Source: Sphaerisporangium viridialbum (lineage in GTDB: Bacteria > Actinomycetota > Actinomycetes > Streptosporangiales > Streptosporangiaceae). Taken from it: 64,000 bases of DNA. Made by a program: the position numbers and the translations under genes. The stretch covers positions 7,750,001 through 7,814,000 of the forward strand of contig NZ_CP187232.1 of assembly GCF_049674955.1 (NCBI RefSeq), given 5' to 3'. Of the stretch, positions 41,185 through 49,540 are shown in pieces (within the stretch, counting starts at the first letter, position 1; each line of letters opens with the position of its first letter). Below the pieces are notes generated by a model. The model made no database searches. It was not told the origin of the DNA and was given only the letters and a program-made list of their open reading frames with translations.

Positions 41185-41928
41185 TCACGAGGCCTCCATG
41201 CCGAGGTGCCGGGAGAGGGGCCATCCGGTGATGGCCTTCGGGTCCGGCGGTGCGTACGTACAGACCTTGCTGGTGCGCAGGCCGAGGCCGACGACCGCCT
41301 CGGCCAGGCGCACGCCCGCGGCGACGCCGTCGACGACCGGCACCCCGAGCCGCGCGGTGATCGCCTCGTCCAGTCCCGCCATGCCGCCGCAGCCGAGGCA
41401 GATCACCTCGGCGTGGTCGTACCGGACGGCGCGCTCCGCCTCGGCCACGATCGCCTCCATGGCGGCGGCCGGGTCGCGGTCGACGTCCAGGGTCGACAGC
41501 CCGCAGGAGCGGACCGAGGCGCACCGGTCGGCGAGGCCCGCGAGTCTCAGGCGGTCCTCGATCGCGCCGACCGAGCGCTGGAGGGTGGTCACCACCGAGT
41601 AGCTGCGGCCGATCAGCTGCGCGACATGGGCGGAGCACTCCGCGATGTCCAGCACAGGGACGTCCACGATCTCCTGCACCCCCTCACGCCCGTGCTCGCC
41701 GAACCCGGCCATCACCACCGCGTCGTACGGCTCGCCGATCGTGGTGATCCGGTCCATCACCGCGACCGCGGAGAGGTAGCTCTCCATCGCGCAGTCGATC
41801 GCCTCCGCGCCGTAGAGCGGCTGCACGGCGAGGATCTCGGTGCCCGGCGAGGCCGCGCGCCGCGCCGTCGCGGCGATGGCGGCGGTCATGGACTCCGAGG
41901 TGTTGGGGTTGACGACGAGGATCTTCAT
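41185..41928 (-). CDS. Hydantoin/allantoin racemase (Asp/Glu racemase superfamily)
   Basis: 247-residue cofactor-free racemase. N-terminal MKILVVNPNTSESMT is the family mark; the two catalytic cysteines are in AECSAH and CLGCGGMAG. Between allantoinase and allantoicase genes it most likely racemises (R)- and (S)-allantoin, as HpxA does. ATG 41928 overlaps the allantoinase stop by 4 bases. A separate hydantoin substrate is possible. Confidence 0.9.
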   Translation of the reverse strand: MKILVVNPNTSESMTAAIAATARRAASPGTEILAVQPLYGAEAIDCAMESYLSAVAVMDRITTIGEPYDAVVMAGFGEHGREGVQEIVDVPVLDIAECSAHVAQLIGRSYSVVTTLQRSVGAIEDRLRLAGLADRCASVRSCGLSTLDVDRDPAAAMEAIVAEAERAVRYDHAEVICLGCGGMAGLDEAITARLGVPVVDGVAAGVRLAEAVVGLGLRTSKVCTYAPPDPKAITGWPLSRHLGMEAS

Positions 41929-43274
41929 GGGGTGCCCTCCAGACGGTACGCCGTACGGGTCAGCAGCCGTCCGGCGGGGTGGAGCGGGTCGACGTCGCGC
42001 CCGCGCAGCCAGGTGCGGCGCACCGCCCCGTACAGGCGCCGGCCGGTGTACGGGCTGACCGGCTGGCGGTGGTGCAGATCCTCGACCCGCACGGTGAAGC
42101 CCTCGTCGGGAGCGAAGACGCACAGGTCGGCGTCGGATCCCGTGGCGATCGCGCCCTTCCCCGCCAGGCCCGCGAGGCGTGCCGGGCGCTCGCTCATCCA
42201 CCGGGCGACCTCGGCCAGGGGGACGCCGCGCCGGCGGGCCTCCGTCCACACGACCGGCAGCGCGAGCTGCAGCGAGGAGATGCCGCCCCAGGCCGCGCCG
42301 AAGTCGCCGGTGTCGCGGTGCTTGAGCTCGGCGGCGCAGGGCGAGTGGTCGGAGACCACCAGGTCGATGGTGCCGTCGGCCAGCCCGGCCCAGAGCGGCT
42401 CGCGGTTGGCCGCCTCCCTGATCGGCGGGCAGCACGCGAACTCGGTGGCGCCGTCGGGGATCTCCTCGGCACAGAGCGAGAGGTAGTGGGGGCAGGTCTC
42501 GGCGGTGATCCGCACGCCCTCACGGCGGGCGGCGGCGATCAGGGGCAGCGCGCGGGCGCTGGACAGGTGCACGATGTGGGCCCGCGCTCCGGTCAGCCGG
42601 GCGGCGTCGATCACCGCGGCGACGGCGGCCTCCTCGGCCCGGGCGGGCCGTGAGCCCAGGAAGCCCGCGTAGCGCGGCCCCCTGGGCGGCGGGCACCCGG
42701 CCAGCTCCGCCTCGCTCTCCGCGTGCACGAGCAGGACGCCGTCGAACTCCCGCACCGCCGACATCGCCTCGGCCAGCCCGGCCGGCGTGAGCGGCGGGAA
42801 GTCCGGGGCGCCGGAGTCCGCCAGGAAGCACTTGAAGCCGAGGACCCCGGCCCGGTGCAGCGCGGTCAGCTCGCCGGTGTTGCCGGGGATCGCGCCGCCC
42901 CAGAACCCGACGTCGACGTGGCACCGCCCGGAGGCGGCGGCGCGCTTGGCCGCGAGCGCCGCGACGTCGACCGTGGCGGGGACGCTGTCCACCGGCATGT
43001 CGACGAGCGTCGTGATCCCGCCCGCCGCGGCGGCGCGGGTCGCGCTGGCGAACCCCTCCCACTCGGCGTGGCCCGGCTCGTTGACGTGCACGTGCGAGTC
43101 CACCAGGCCGGGCAGCAGCACGACGTCCGCGCCCAGCTCGGCCACCTCGGCGGCGCCGGGGAAGGCCGTGCCGTGCGGCTCGACGGCGGCGATCCGGCCG
43201 TCGCGCACGGCCACCGTGGCCGGCGCCTCGCGGCCGCTGGTGACCGCCCGGAGAGCGTGGATCACCAGGTCCAC
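41925..43274 (-). CDS. allB: Allantoinase
   Basis: 449-residue amidohydrolase opening allantoin to allantoate. Metal site: DSHVHVNEPGHAEWEGF near residue 60, carboxylated Lys in GFKCFLADSG near 148, HAESEAE, HIVHLSSA and VVSDHSPC. The NEPG and SDHSPC forms separate allantoinase from dihydropyrimidinase and dihydroorotase. The start is GTG 43274, 2 bases after the stop of the LOG-like gene. Confidence 0.93.
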   Translation of the reverse strand: MDLVIHALRAVTSGREAPATVAVRDGRIAAVEPHGTAFPGAAEVAELGADVVLLPGLVDSHVHVNEPGHAEWEGFASATRAAAAGGITTLVDMPVDSVPATVDVAALAAKRAAASGRCHVDVGFWGGAIPGNTGELTALHRAGVLGFKCFLADSGAPDFPPLTPAGLAEAMSAVREFDGVLLVHAESEAELAGCPPPRGPRYAGFLGSRPARAEEAAVAAVIDAARLTGARAHIVHLSSARALPLIAAARREGVRITAETCPHYLSLCAEEIPDGATEFACCPPIREAANREPLWAGLADGTIDLVVSDHSPCAAELKHRDTGDFGAAWGGISSLQLALPVVWTEARRRGVPLAEVARWMSERPARLAGLAGKGAIATGSDADLCVFAPDEGFTVRVEDLHHRQPVSPYTGRRLYGAVRRTWLRGRDVDPLHPAGRLLTRTAYRLEGTP

Positions 43275-43276
43275 GC

Positions 43277-43933
43277 TCAGCCCCTCGGACGCGGGACGGG
43301 AGCGTGGGCGAGGGCCCGCTCCAGCAGGGACAGGGTTTCGCCGACGTCCCGCGCCACGGGCGCGAGCCGCAGGTCGTCGGCGCCGATGACCAGCTCGGCC
43401 GCGAACGCCTCCCGCAGCCGGCGCCAGCGCGTGCCGAGCAGCACCAGCCGGGCCGCGCCCGGCTCGGTCTGCAGGGCGGACCACACCACGGCGGCCTCGC
43501 CGAGCGTGCCCACCCCGCCGGGGAGTGCCACCACCGCGTCGGCGGCGAGCAGGTGGCGCAGCCGTCCGGAGTAGTCGTCGGCCCAGCGCAGCTCGGTGCA
43601 CCACGGGCTCGGGGCGAGCCCCGACCACCCCCTCATGGGCAGCCCGACCACCGCCGCGCCGGCCTCGCGCGCGCCCTGGGCGGCGGCGCCCATCAGCCCG
43701 CCGTACCCGCCGGTCATCACCCGCCAGCCCCGCCCGCCGAGCGCCGCGCCGAGGGCGAGGGCCTGGCGCCAGGCCGGGTCGGGCGCCTCCAGCCGGGCCG
43801 ATCCGATGACCGCCACGGTGGGCGCCCCCGGCGCGTCGTCCGGCACCACGTCCGGCGCCTCGTCGGGCACCTCATCACGCGCCTCACCCCGCGCCTCACC
43901 CCGCGCCTCACCCCGCGACGAGCTGGTACCCAC
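43277..43933 (-). CDS. LOG-family (phosphoribohydrolase-like) protein
   Basis: 218-residue Rossmann-like protein with the lysine-decarboxylase/LOG signatures MTGGYGGLMGAAAQGA and LPGGVGTLGEAAVVW (catalytic PGGxGTxxE). Characterised LOG proteins cleave a nucleoside 5'-monophosphate into base and ribose-5-phosphate. The N-terminal 35 residues are a low-complexity Arg/Gly/Glu/Ala then Asp/Pro run encoded by a 12-bp repeat. GTG 43933 has AAGGGGATCC upstream. It overlaps the phosphoesterase gene by 26 bases. Its presence in a ureide operon is unusual. Confidence 0.87.
   Translation of the reverse strand: MGTSSSRGEARGEARGEARDEVPDEAPDVVPDDAPGAPTVAVIGSARLEAPDPAWRQALALGAALGGRGWRVMTGGYGGLMGAAAQGAREAGAAVVGLPMRGWSGLAPSPWCTELRWADDYSGRLRHLLAADAVVALPGGVGTLGEAAVVWSALQTEPGAARLVLLGTRWRRLREAFAAELVIGADDLRLAPVARDVGETLSLLERALAHAPVPRPRG
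43879..43914. repeat. Three perfect copies of a 12-bp repeat
   Basis: GCGCCTCACCCC three times, with a degenerate copy before it. It encodes RGEA repeats at the N-terminus of the LOG-like protein and also lies within the overlap with the phosphoesterase gene. Confidence 0.85.
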
Positions 43934-44867
43934 GGATCCCCTTCTTGGTGGAGAGGCTGATCAGGGCTCCGCGCAGCACGCCCTCGGAGTACTCGCTGCC
44001 CGGGTTGATCGAGCGGGAGCGGCCGATGCCCGCCTCGCCCCGGGACTCGTGGATGTGCCCGTGCAGGCCGAGCAGCGGCTGGTAGGTGGTCATCGCGTCG
44101 CGCACAGCCTGCGACCCGACCCCGGTGATCACGGGGCTTCCCGACTTCAGCACCGGGCGGAACTCGGCGTCCAGGGCCATGGCCTGGTCGATCGGGGTGT
44201 CCTTGGGCGGCACGTGCAGATTGAAGATCGCTTTGGACGGGTCGGGGATCTTGGCGGCCTCGCGGTTGATGCGCTCGGCCAGCTGGTCCTCGGGCAGCTC
44301 CCTCGGGGAGTCCCAGGGAGTCGGGTTGGAGTAGCCGACCGAGATCATCGTGAAGCCGCCCGGCAGCTCGACCAGCCGCCCCTCGGGGTTGATCAGCATG
44401 TCCGAGGAGCCGAGCACGTCGTCGACGAAGAGGGGGTCGTCGTTGCCCGGCGCGAGCAGGCACATGATGCCGGTGCCCGCCAGCCGCTCCTCCGCGAGCG
44501 ACATCCACGCGGACAGCGTCTCGTGCATGTGCTTGCGGAAGGTCTCCTCGACCAGCTCGGGGCGCTCGCGGAACTCCGCGATCTCGTCGGGGGTGGTGTC
44601 GTAGGCGTAGAAGCCGGCGTCCGCGATCAGCTTGCGCAGCGCGGGCAGCTCCTCGGCTCCGACCTCCCGGTCACGGCCGAACAGGTGGGAGCGGTACCGC
44701 CCACCGGTGCCCTCGACGATCGGCACCAGCATCTTGCCGGTGATGTCGCCGCCCATGATCAGCACGTCGGCCCCGTAGAACCTGCCGGCGTTGACGAACT
44801 TGCGGAAGCAGCGGTCGGAACCGTGGATGTCGGTGGCGAAGAAGATCTTGACGTCACGACTGCGCAT
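43908..44867 (-). CDS. Metallophosphoesterase
   Basis: 319-residue calcineurin-like phosphoesterase. Motifs in order: FFATDIHGS (D-x-H), MGGDITGK (GD), LAPGNDDP (GND in place of the usual GNHD), NLHVPP (H) and LHGHIHES (GHxH). The GND variant is seen in the YfcE/ICC type. ATG 44867 has GGAGGG upstream and lies in the 14-base overlap with the nucleotidyltransferase gene. Substrate unknown; an organic phosphate made by the kinase-SIS fusion is a fair guess from context. Confidence 0.88.
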   Translation of the reverse strand: MRSRDVKIFFATDIHGSDRCFRKFVNAGRFYGADVLIMGGDITGKMLVPIVEGTGGRYRSHLFGRDREVGAEELPALRKLIADAGFYAYDTTPDEIAEFRERPELVEETFRKHMHETLSAWMSLAEERLAGTGIMCLLAPGNDDPLFVDDVLGSSDMLINPEGRLVELPGGFTMISVGYSNPTPWDSPRELPEDQLAERINREAAKIPDPSKAIFNLHVPPKDTPIDQAMALDAEFRPVLKSGSPVITGVGSQAVRDAMTTYQPLLGLHGHIHESRGEAGIGRSRSINPGSEYSEGVLRGALISLSTKKGIRGYQLVAG

Positions 44868-45642
44868 CGATCGGCCCTCCAATCTCGTCGGGGAGGTCGT
44901 ACCAGGGCACGCGGCGGCCCACCGCGTTGCGCGCCCGCCACTTCAGCGACTTCGGGGCCGTGGCGAGCACGTCGCCGAGCCCGCGTGCCCGGCCGCCGAC
45001 CGCCTCGGCCTCGGCCGGGCCGAGCAGCTCGGCGGCCAGCCCGGGAAGCCTGGCCAGGTTGTCGGTGAAGGTGGTGTACCAGCCCCAGTCCATGCTCGTG
45101 ATCCGCACGAGCCGGTCGGAGCTGATGTGGTCGGGCTCTGCCCCCCGCGCGTCCGGCGCCGCCACCTCATGGGTGAGCAGGATCGTCAGCGCGTCCGTCA
45201 GGTCCTTGCGGTTGACCTCCACCACCTGCAGCTTGGTGAGCAGGAGGTCGGCGGGCGAGAGCGTCTCGGGGTGCAGCGAGAGCCGGTCGGCGAGGTCCAT
45301 GCTGTGGCACATCTGGAACCCGCCCACGAACACGTCGAGCTTGCGCCCGTTGGGCTCGTCGGCGAAGAGCATCCGCCGGTCGCCGCGCATGTTGTTGAAC
45401 CGCACGTTGGGGACATAGCCGAGCTCGGCCATGGCCGACCTGAAAGCCTTGCCCTCCTTGGGGAGGATCACCAGGTCGATGTCGCCGTACTCCCTGCTCA
45501 GCGTGGCGGGCACGTCGCGGTGCCGGTGCCGGGCGACGGCGAGGCCGCCGATGAGCCGTACGGTGAGGCCGCGCGCGGCGAACGCGGAGGTGAGCCGGGC
45601 GGCCTCGGCCTCGATGTCGGCCAGTGGAACGGGAGTGCTCAT
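44854..45642 (-). CDS. Pol-beta-type nucleotidyltransferase-fold protein
   Basis: 262-residue protein. The nucleotidyltransferase motif is visible as LIGGLAVARH...SREYGDIDLVIL, with the paired Asp of DIDL and a later KLDVFVGG third acid. The rest is helical (LSPADLLLTKLQVVEVNRKDLTDALTILL), as in AbiEii-like relatives. No antitoxin-like partner gene is adjacent; instead its ATG overlaps the kinase-SIS stop (ATGA), so it is a fixed member of the catabolic train. Substrate unknown. Confidence 0.8.
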   Translation of the reverse strand: MSTPVPLADIEAEAARLTSAFAARGLTVRLIGGLAVARHRHRDVPATLSREYGDIDLVILPKEGKAFRSAMAELGYVPNVRFNNMRGDRRMLFADEPNGRKLDVFVGGFQMCHSMDLADRLSLHPETLSPADLLLTKLQVVEVNRKDLTDALTILLTHEVAAPDARGAEPDHISSDRLVRITSMDWGWYTTFTDNLARLPGLAAELLGPAEAEAVGGRARGLGDVLATAPKSLKWRARNAVGRRVPWYDLPDEIGGPIDAQS

Positions 45643-47732
45643 GCCGGTTCTCCGATCACGACGCGGTGGATCGTGTCGTAGTGCTCGGTCCTCGCCGCCT
45701 CGCTGGGGAAGTTGTAGCTCTTCTTGCCCAGCACCTCGGCGAGGTGGAAGCCGATCAGGCTCAGCGGGAGCGCCGCCAGCAGCGGCGAGAACTCCTCCGG
45801 CACGCCCGGCGCCAGCGGCAGGTGCAGCGCGGGCGGTTCCGGGGTGATGTCGCTGACGACGACGGGGAAGGCCCCGATGAAGTCCAGCTCGCTGAGGATC
45901 TCCGCCGCCCGGTCTGCGCCGGCGCCCGACGGCGCGACCAGCACCACAGGCGTCCCGGCCGAGCTGACGAAGTACTCCTCGTGGGCCCATTCCTCGATGT
46001 TGGTGCTCACCCCGACGACCTGCGGGCCCTCGAACAGCTTGGCCGCGCCGAACTTCGCCGAGGACTCGTTGGGGCCGGCCCCGAGGAAGGTGATCCACTG
46101 GTGCCCCGCCAGTGCCCGCGCCGCCTTGTCCGCCGGGCCGGCGTTGGCCCGCAGGGTCTGCTCGGCCAGTGCGGGTACGGCCGTGAGCGCGGCGCGCGCG
46201 GCGACGGCGTCCCGGCCGCGCGCCCGCGCCCAGCGCAGCGCCAGGTCGTCCAGGGTGGCGACCATGCCGAGGTAGGTGCTGGTGCCGGGCGAGAAGCCAA
46301 GGGTCGGCACCGCGATCGGCAGCACCAGCTCGGCGGCCTCGGCCAGCGCGCCGCTCTCGTTGTTGGTCAGCGCGATCGCCAGGTGCCCGAACCTGCGTGC
46401 CTGCACCACCGCCTCGGTGGTGCGGCCCACCCTGCCCGAGAACGACACGCACACGACCGCGCTCCGCTCCGGCAGGTACCGCACCTGGTAGCGGGCGAAG
46501 TCGAGGGCGTGCACGGCTCGGGCCGAGATCCCCGTGTGCCGCTGGAACGCCAGCGCCGTGGCCAGCCCGGCGAAGTAGGAGTCGCCGCAGCCGACCAGGA
46601 ACAGGTGCTCGATACCGCGATCGGTGAGGATCTGGGCGATCCGCTCCACGTGGCCGCCGGGGTCGGCCAGGTGCTGGGCGATCACGTCCGGGATCATGGC
46701 GATCTCGCGGCGCATCACGTCGATGTCGTACGCGGGCTCCTCGGAGGCGGAAGGAGCGCCGGGCGCCTCGGACGGCTCCGGGGACGGCACGGCCTCGGCC
46801 CTGGCGGACAGGGCCGCGAACCGCCGCCGGGCGGTCTCCGGATCGAGACCGGCGAGGGCCAGCGAGCCGTACTCCTCGATCGCCCACGCCGCGCTGGCCG
46901 CACCGCGCCGTACGGCCTCAGGCAGGGTGAGGCCGGAGGCGAGCGCGGCGGCCAGCGCCCCGCAGAAGGTGTCACCGGCCCCGGTGGTGTCGACGGCGTT
47001 CGCCGGGTACGCCTCGATCAGCTCGGGCGCGGCCATACCCTCGGCGTCGATCAGGGCGCCCTCGGCACCCAGCTTCACCACCACCGCGGGCACACCCCGC
47101 CCACGGAGCATCGCCGCCGCCCGGGGCGGGTCGTCGTAGCCTGCCAGCTCGGCCAGCTCCTCCCTGCTGGGGACGAACACGTCGGCCCGCTCGGCCAGCC
47201 GCAGGACGGCCTCGGGGTCGCCGGCCCAGTCCTCGTGGGTGTCCAGCGTGATCAGCGCGCCGGGGGCGGTCGCCCTGATGTGGTCGACCAGCTCGGCCGC
47301 CGCGGACAGCGGCATGGCCGCGATGTGCACCACGGGCGCGGGGTCGGCCCGTAGCCGGCCGTCCGGGATGTCCTCGGGCCGCACCGCGACCTCACGTGAT
47401 CGTTCCCTTGGAGTCCGGTACAGCCAGTGCCGCCGCCCGTCGTCCTCGTAGACCACCCAGTTGCGGACGGTGGGGCCCTCGACGGTGCGCACGCCCGAGG
47501 TGTCCACCTCCAGCCGTTCGAGGGTGTCCAGAATGCCGCCGGGGAGATCGTCTCCACGCCTGGTGACGATGCCGGCCGCCGGGTTCCACAGCCGCGCCGC
47601 CAGCACCGCGTACACGGCGTTGCCACCGGGGCTGGCCATGCGGGCCGTGCCGTCGGACCGTACGACGTCGTCGATGGTCAGGTTGCCGATGACGAGCACG
47701 CCCCGCGGGCCCGCGGTACTGGTCGAACGCAT
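45639..47732 (-). CDS. PfkB-family sugar kinase fused to SIS domain
   Basis: 697-residue two-enzyme fusion. The first 310 residues are a ribokinase/PfkB kinase: GGNAVYAVLAARLW, ITLDTHEDW and DTTGAGDTFCGALAA with catalytic Asp near 254. A Pro/Ser/Glu-rich linker follows (about 310-335). The C-terminal half is a double SIS module beginning MRREIAMIPDVI, with LVGCGDSYFAG, VCVSFSGRVGRTTE (phosphosugar Ser loop) and IEEWAHEEYF. Separate PfkB and SIS proteins work together in fructosamine catabolism (FrlD/FrlB). ATG 47732 is spaced 8 bases from AAGGAG. Substrate unknown. Confidence 0.9.
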   Translation of the reverse strand: MRSTSTAGPRGVLVIGNLTIDDVVRSDGTARMASPGGNAVYAVLAARLWNPAAGIVTRRGDDLPGGILDTLERLEVDTSGVRTVEGPTVRNWVVYEDDGRRHWLYRTPRERSREVAVRPEDIPDGRLRADPAPVVHIAAMPLSAAAELVDHIRATAPGALITLDTHEDWAGDPEAVLRLAERADVFVPSREELAELAGYDDPPRAAAMLRGRGVPAVVVKLGAEGALIDAEGMAAPELIEAYPANAVDTTGAGDTFCGALAAALASGLTLPEAVRRGAASAAWAIEEYGSLALAGLDPETARRRFAALSARAEAVPSPEPSEAPGAPSASEEPAYDIDVMRREIAMIPDVIAQHLADPGGHVERIAQILTDRGIEHLFLVGCGDSYFAGLATALAFQRHTGISARAVHALDFARYQVRYLPERSAVVCVSFSGRVGRTTEAVVQARRFGHLAIALTNNESGALAEAAELVLPIAVPTLGFSPGTSTYLGMVATLDDLALRWARARGRDAVAARAALTAVPALAEQTLRANAGPADKAARALAGHQWITFLGAGPNESSAKFGAAKLFEGPQVVGVSTNIEEWAHEEYFVSSAGTPVVLVAPSGAGADRAAEILSELDFIGAFPVVVSDITPEPPALHLPLAPGVPEEFSPLLAALPLSLIGFHLAEVLGKKSYNFPSEAARTEHYDTIHRVVIGEPA

Positions 47733-47777
47733 CTGCACAACTCCTTCATGATCTTCGGTGGGCGGGGGCGGGGCCGG

Positions 47778-49457
47778 TCACTCCGGCGGGATCTCCCGGT
47801 AGACCAGGCTGAGGTCGACGCCCCTGCTGCGGTTGATCAGGCGGGCCGCGACGTACCAGACCACTCCGGTCGCGACGACCCCGAACATGAACCACAGCGA
47901 GAGCTGCCGGGTCACCGCGAACATGGAGTTGATCGTGTCGTCCGCGATGAACGTGATCATCAGCGCGCCCAGGGACAGCACCCCGCCCGCGCCGGCCAGC
48001 GCGACCGCGGGGATCCCGAAGACCCGCTTGCCGCCCGCCGACTCCCAGACGTTGCGCAGCCGGTACGGGAACACCACCCCGGCCAGCGACACGATGATGA
48101 ACGCCAGGATCTGGGCGAGCAGCGCGCCGAGCAGGCTGGCGTCCGACCAGTTGACCAGCGCGATCAGGGCCAGCTCACCGGTGATGACGCAGAGCACGAT
48201 CGCCTTCACCGGGGTGTGGAACCGCTCGCTGACGTCGCCGAGCTTCTGCGGCACCGTGCGGTCGAGGGACCAGGCGAGCATGTAGCGGGTCGCCTGCATC
48301 GTCGACAGCGGGGTGCCCATCACCGCCCAGATCACGAAGCCGACGCCGATGAGGAGGAGAAGGAAGACGTTGTGGGTCAGCAGCGCCGCCAGGAAGTTGA
48401 AGCCGGGCGGCAGCCCCGCGGGCAGGCCGAGGGTGTCGGGCGCGGCCCCGGCCAGGTAGCCCAGGCTGCCGAGCCACTGGGGGCTCACATGGCTGGTGAG
48501 CACGATCGTGAGCAGGGCGAGCACGAGGCCGTTGATCAGCACGCCGCCGACCATGGCGCGGTACTGCGTCTTGGACGCCCGCTTGATCTCGCCGCCGATC
48601 TGCGCGGAGCCCTGCGCGTACCCGACCACGAAGAACACCCACGGCAGCATCAGCAGGGTGTCGACGAAGCTGAACGGCGCGCCGTTGCCCGTGTAGCCGG
48701 CCTTCTCCGCCGCCGGGATGATCTGGTCGAAGCTCAGGCCGTGGTTCCTGCCCGCGAACTCGTTCCAGCCGGCGGAGATGTGCCCGCCGTTGAAGAGCAG
48801 CAGCGCGAAGGACACCAGGAGGCTGACGCCCGCGATGGCGAACAGGAACTTCTGCCACCGCCAGTACCGCTGACCGCCCAGCACGATGAGCACGCCGAAT
48901 CCGACGGTGATGATCGTGCCGAGCCCGAGCACCCACCACTGGGTGGTGATGCCGAGCAGGTCGTGCTTGGCCAGGAGCGCGTTGCCCATGTCGAGCCAGA
49001 CCGGCTGGCCGGTGACCGACGTCAGCGTGGCCAGCGCGGCGGGCACCGCGAAGGTGAGCGCGAAGTAGGCGTTGAATCCGATCCAGAAGAAGATCATCCA
49101 GAGGCCCTGGCTCCAGGAGAGCAGGAATCCGAGGATGGGATGCAGGGTGCGGCTGACGAACACGTAGTCGCCGCCGGAGCGCGGCATCGCGGCGGAGAAC
49201 TCGGCGTACACCCTGAGCAGCGTGAACGCCATCAGCAAGGTGCCGATGACCACCGCGAGCAACATGTTGCCCCCGGAGAACGCCGTCTGCGCCTGGAGGA
49301 AGAGGAAGACGCCGCCGACCGCGACGTTCATCCCGAAGGTGTTCATCACGAAGGCGTCGAAGAAGGACACCTCGCGGATCAGTCCGGTGGCGTTCCGGAC
49401 GAAGACGCCGGCCTGCCTGTCGGAGGAGGACGCCGGTATTTGACTCGATGTGGCCAC
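47778..49457 (-). CDS. APC-family amino acid/amine permease
   Basis: 559-residue membrane protein with about 12-14 helices. The APC pattern starts at GLIREVSFFDAFVMNTFGMN, then FSAAMPRSGGDYVFVSRTLHP in helix 3; SAQIGGEIKRASK follows helix 6. GTG 49457 has GAGAGGGG upstream. It is the only transporter in the train and so defines the imported substrate: allantoin, a ureide or an amino-acid-sugar conjugate (FrlA is also an APC permease) are the candidates from context. Confidence 0.92.
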   Translation of the reverse strand: MATSSQIPASSSDRQAGVFVRNATGLIREVSFFDAFVMNTFGMNVAVGGVFLFLQAQTAFSGGNMLLAVVIGTLLMAFTLLRVYAEFSAAMPRSGGDYVFVSRTLHPILGFLLSWSQGLWMIFFWIGFNAYFALTFAVPAALATLTSVTGQPVWLDMGNALLAKHDLLGITTQWWVLGLGTIITVGFGVLIVLGGQRYWRWQKFLFAIAGVSLLVSFALLLFNGGHISAGWNEFAGRNHGLSFDQIIPAAEKAGYTGNGAPFSFVDTLLMLPWVFFVVGYAQGSAQIGGEIKRASKTQYRAMVGGVLINGLVLALLTIVLTSHVSPQWLGSLGYLAGAAPDTLGLPAGLPPGFNFLAALLTHNVFLLLLIGVGFVIWAVMGTPLSTMQATRYMLAWSLDRTVPQKLGDVSERFHTPVKAIVLCVITGELALIALVNWSDASLLGALLAQILAFIIVSLAGVVFPYRLRNVWESAGGKRVFGIPAVALAGAGGVLSLGALMITFIADDTINSMFAVTRQLSLWFMFGVVATGVVWYVAARLINRSRGVDLSLVYREIPPE

Positions 49458-49540
49458 GGCAATGGCCCCTCTCTGTCGAGCGGTGGAGCTATGGAGCTAG
49501 GGAGCCGCGGAGCCGGCCGTGGGACCGCCGGGCCGCGCGG

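Noticed and set aside
44854..45642. Abortive-infection or toxin-antitoxin system
   Set aside because: No AbiEi-like antitoxin or other partner is adjacent, and the gene overlaps metabolic genes on both sides.
44854..47732. ADP-heptose-type synthesis (kinase, SIS isomerase, phosphatase, nucleotidyltransferase)
   Set aside because: The nucleotidyltransferase is of the Pol-beta fold with GG/DID motifs, not the cytidylyltransferase HxGH type used by HldC/HldE, and the rest of the train is catabolic.
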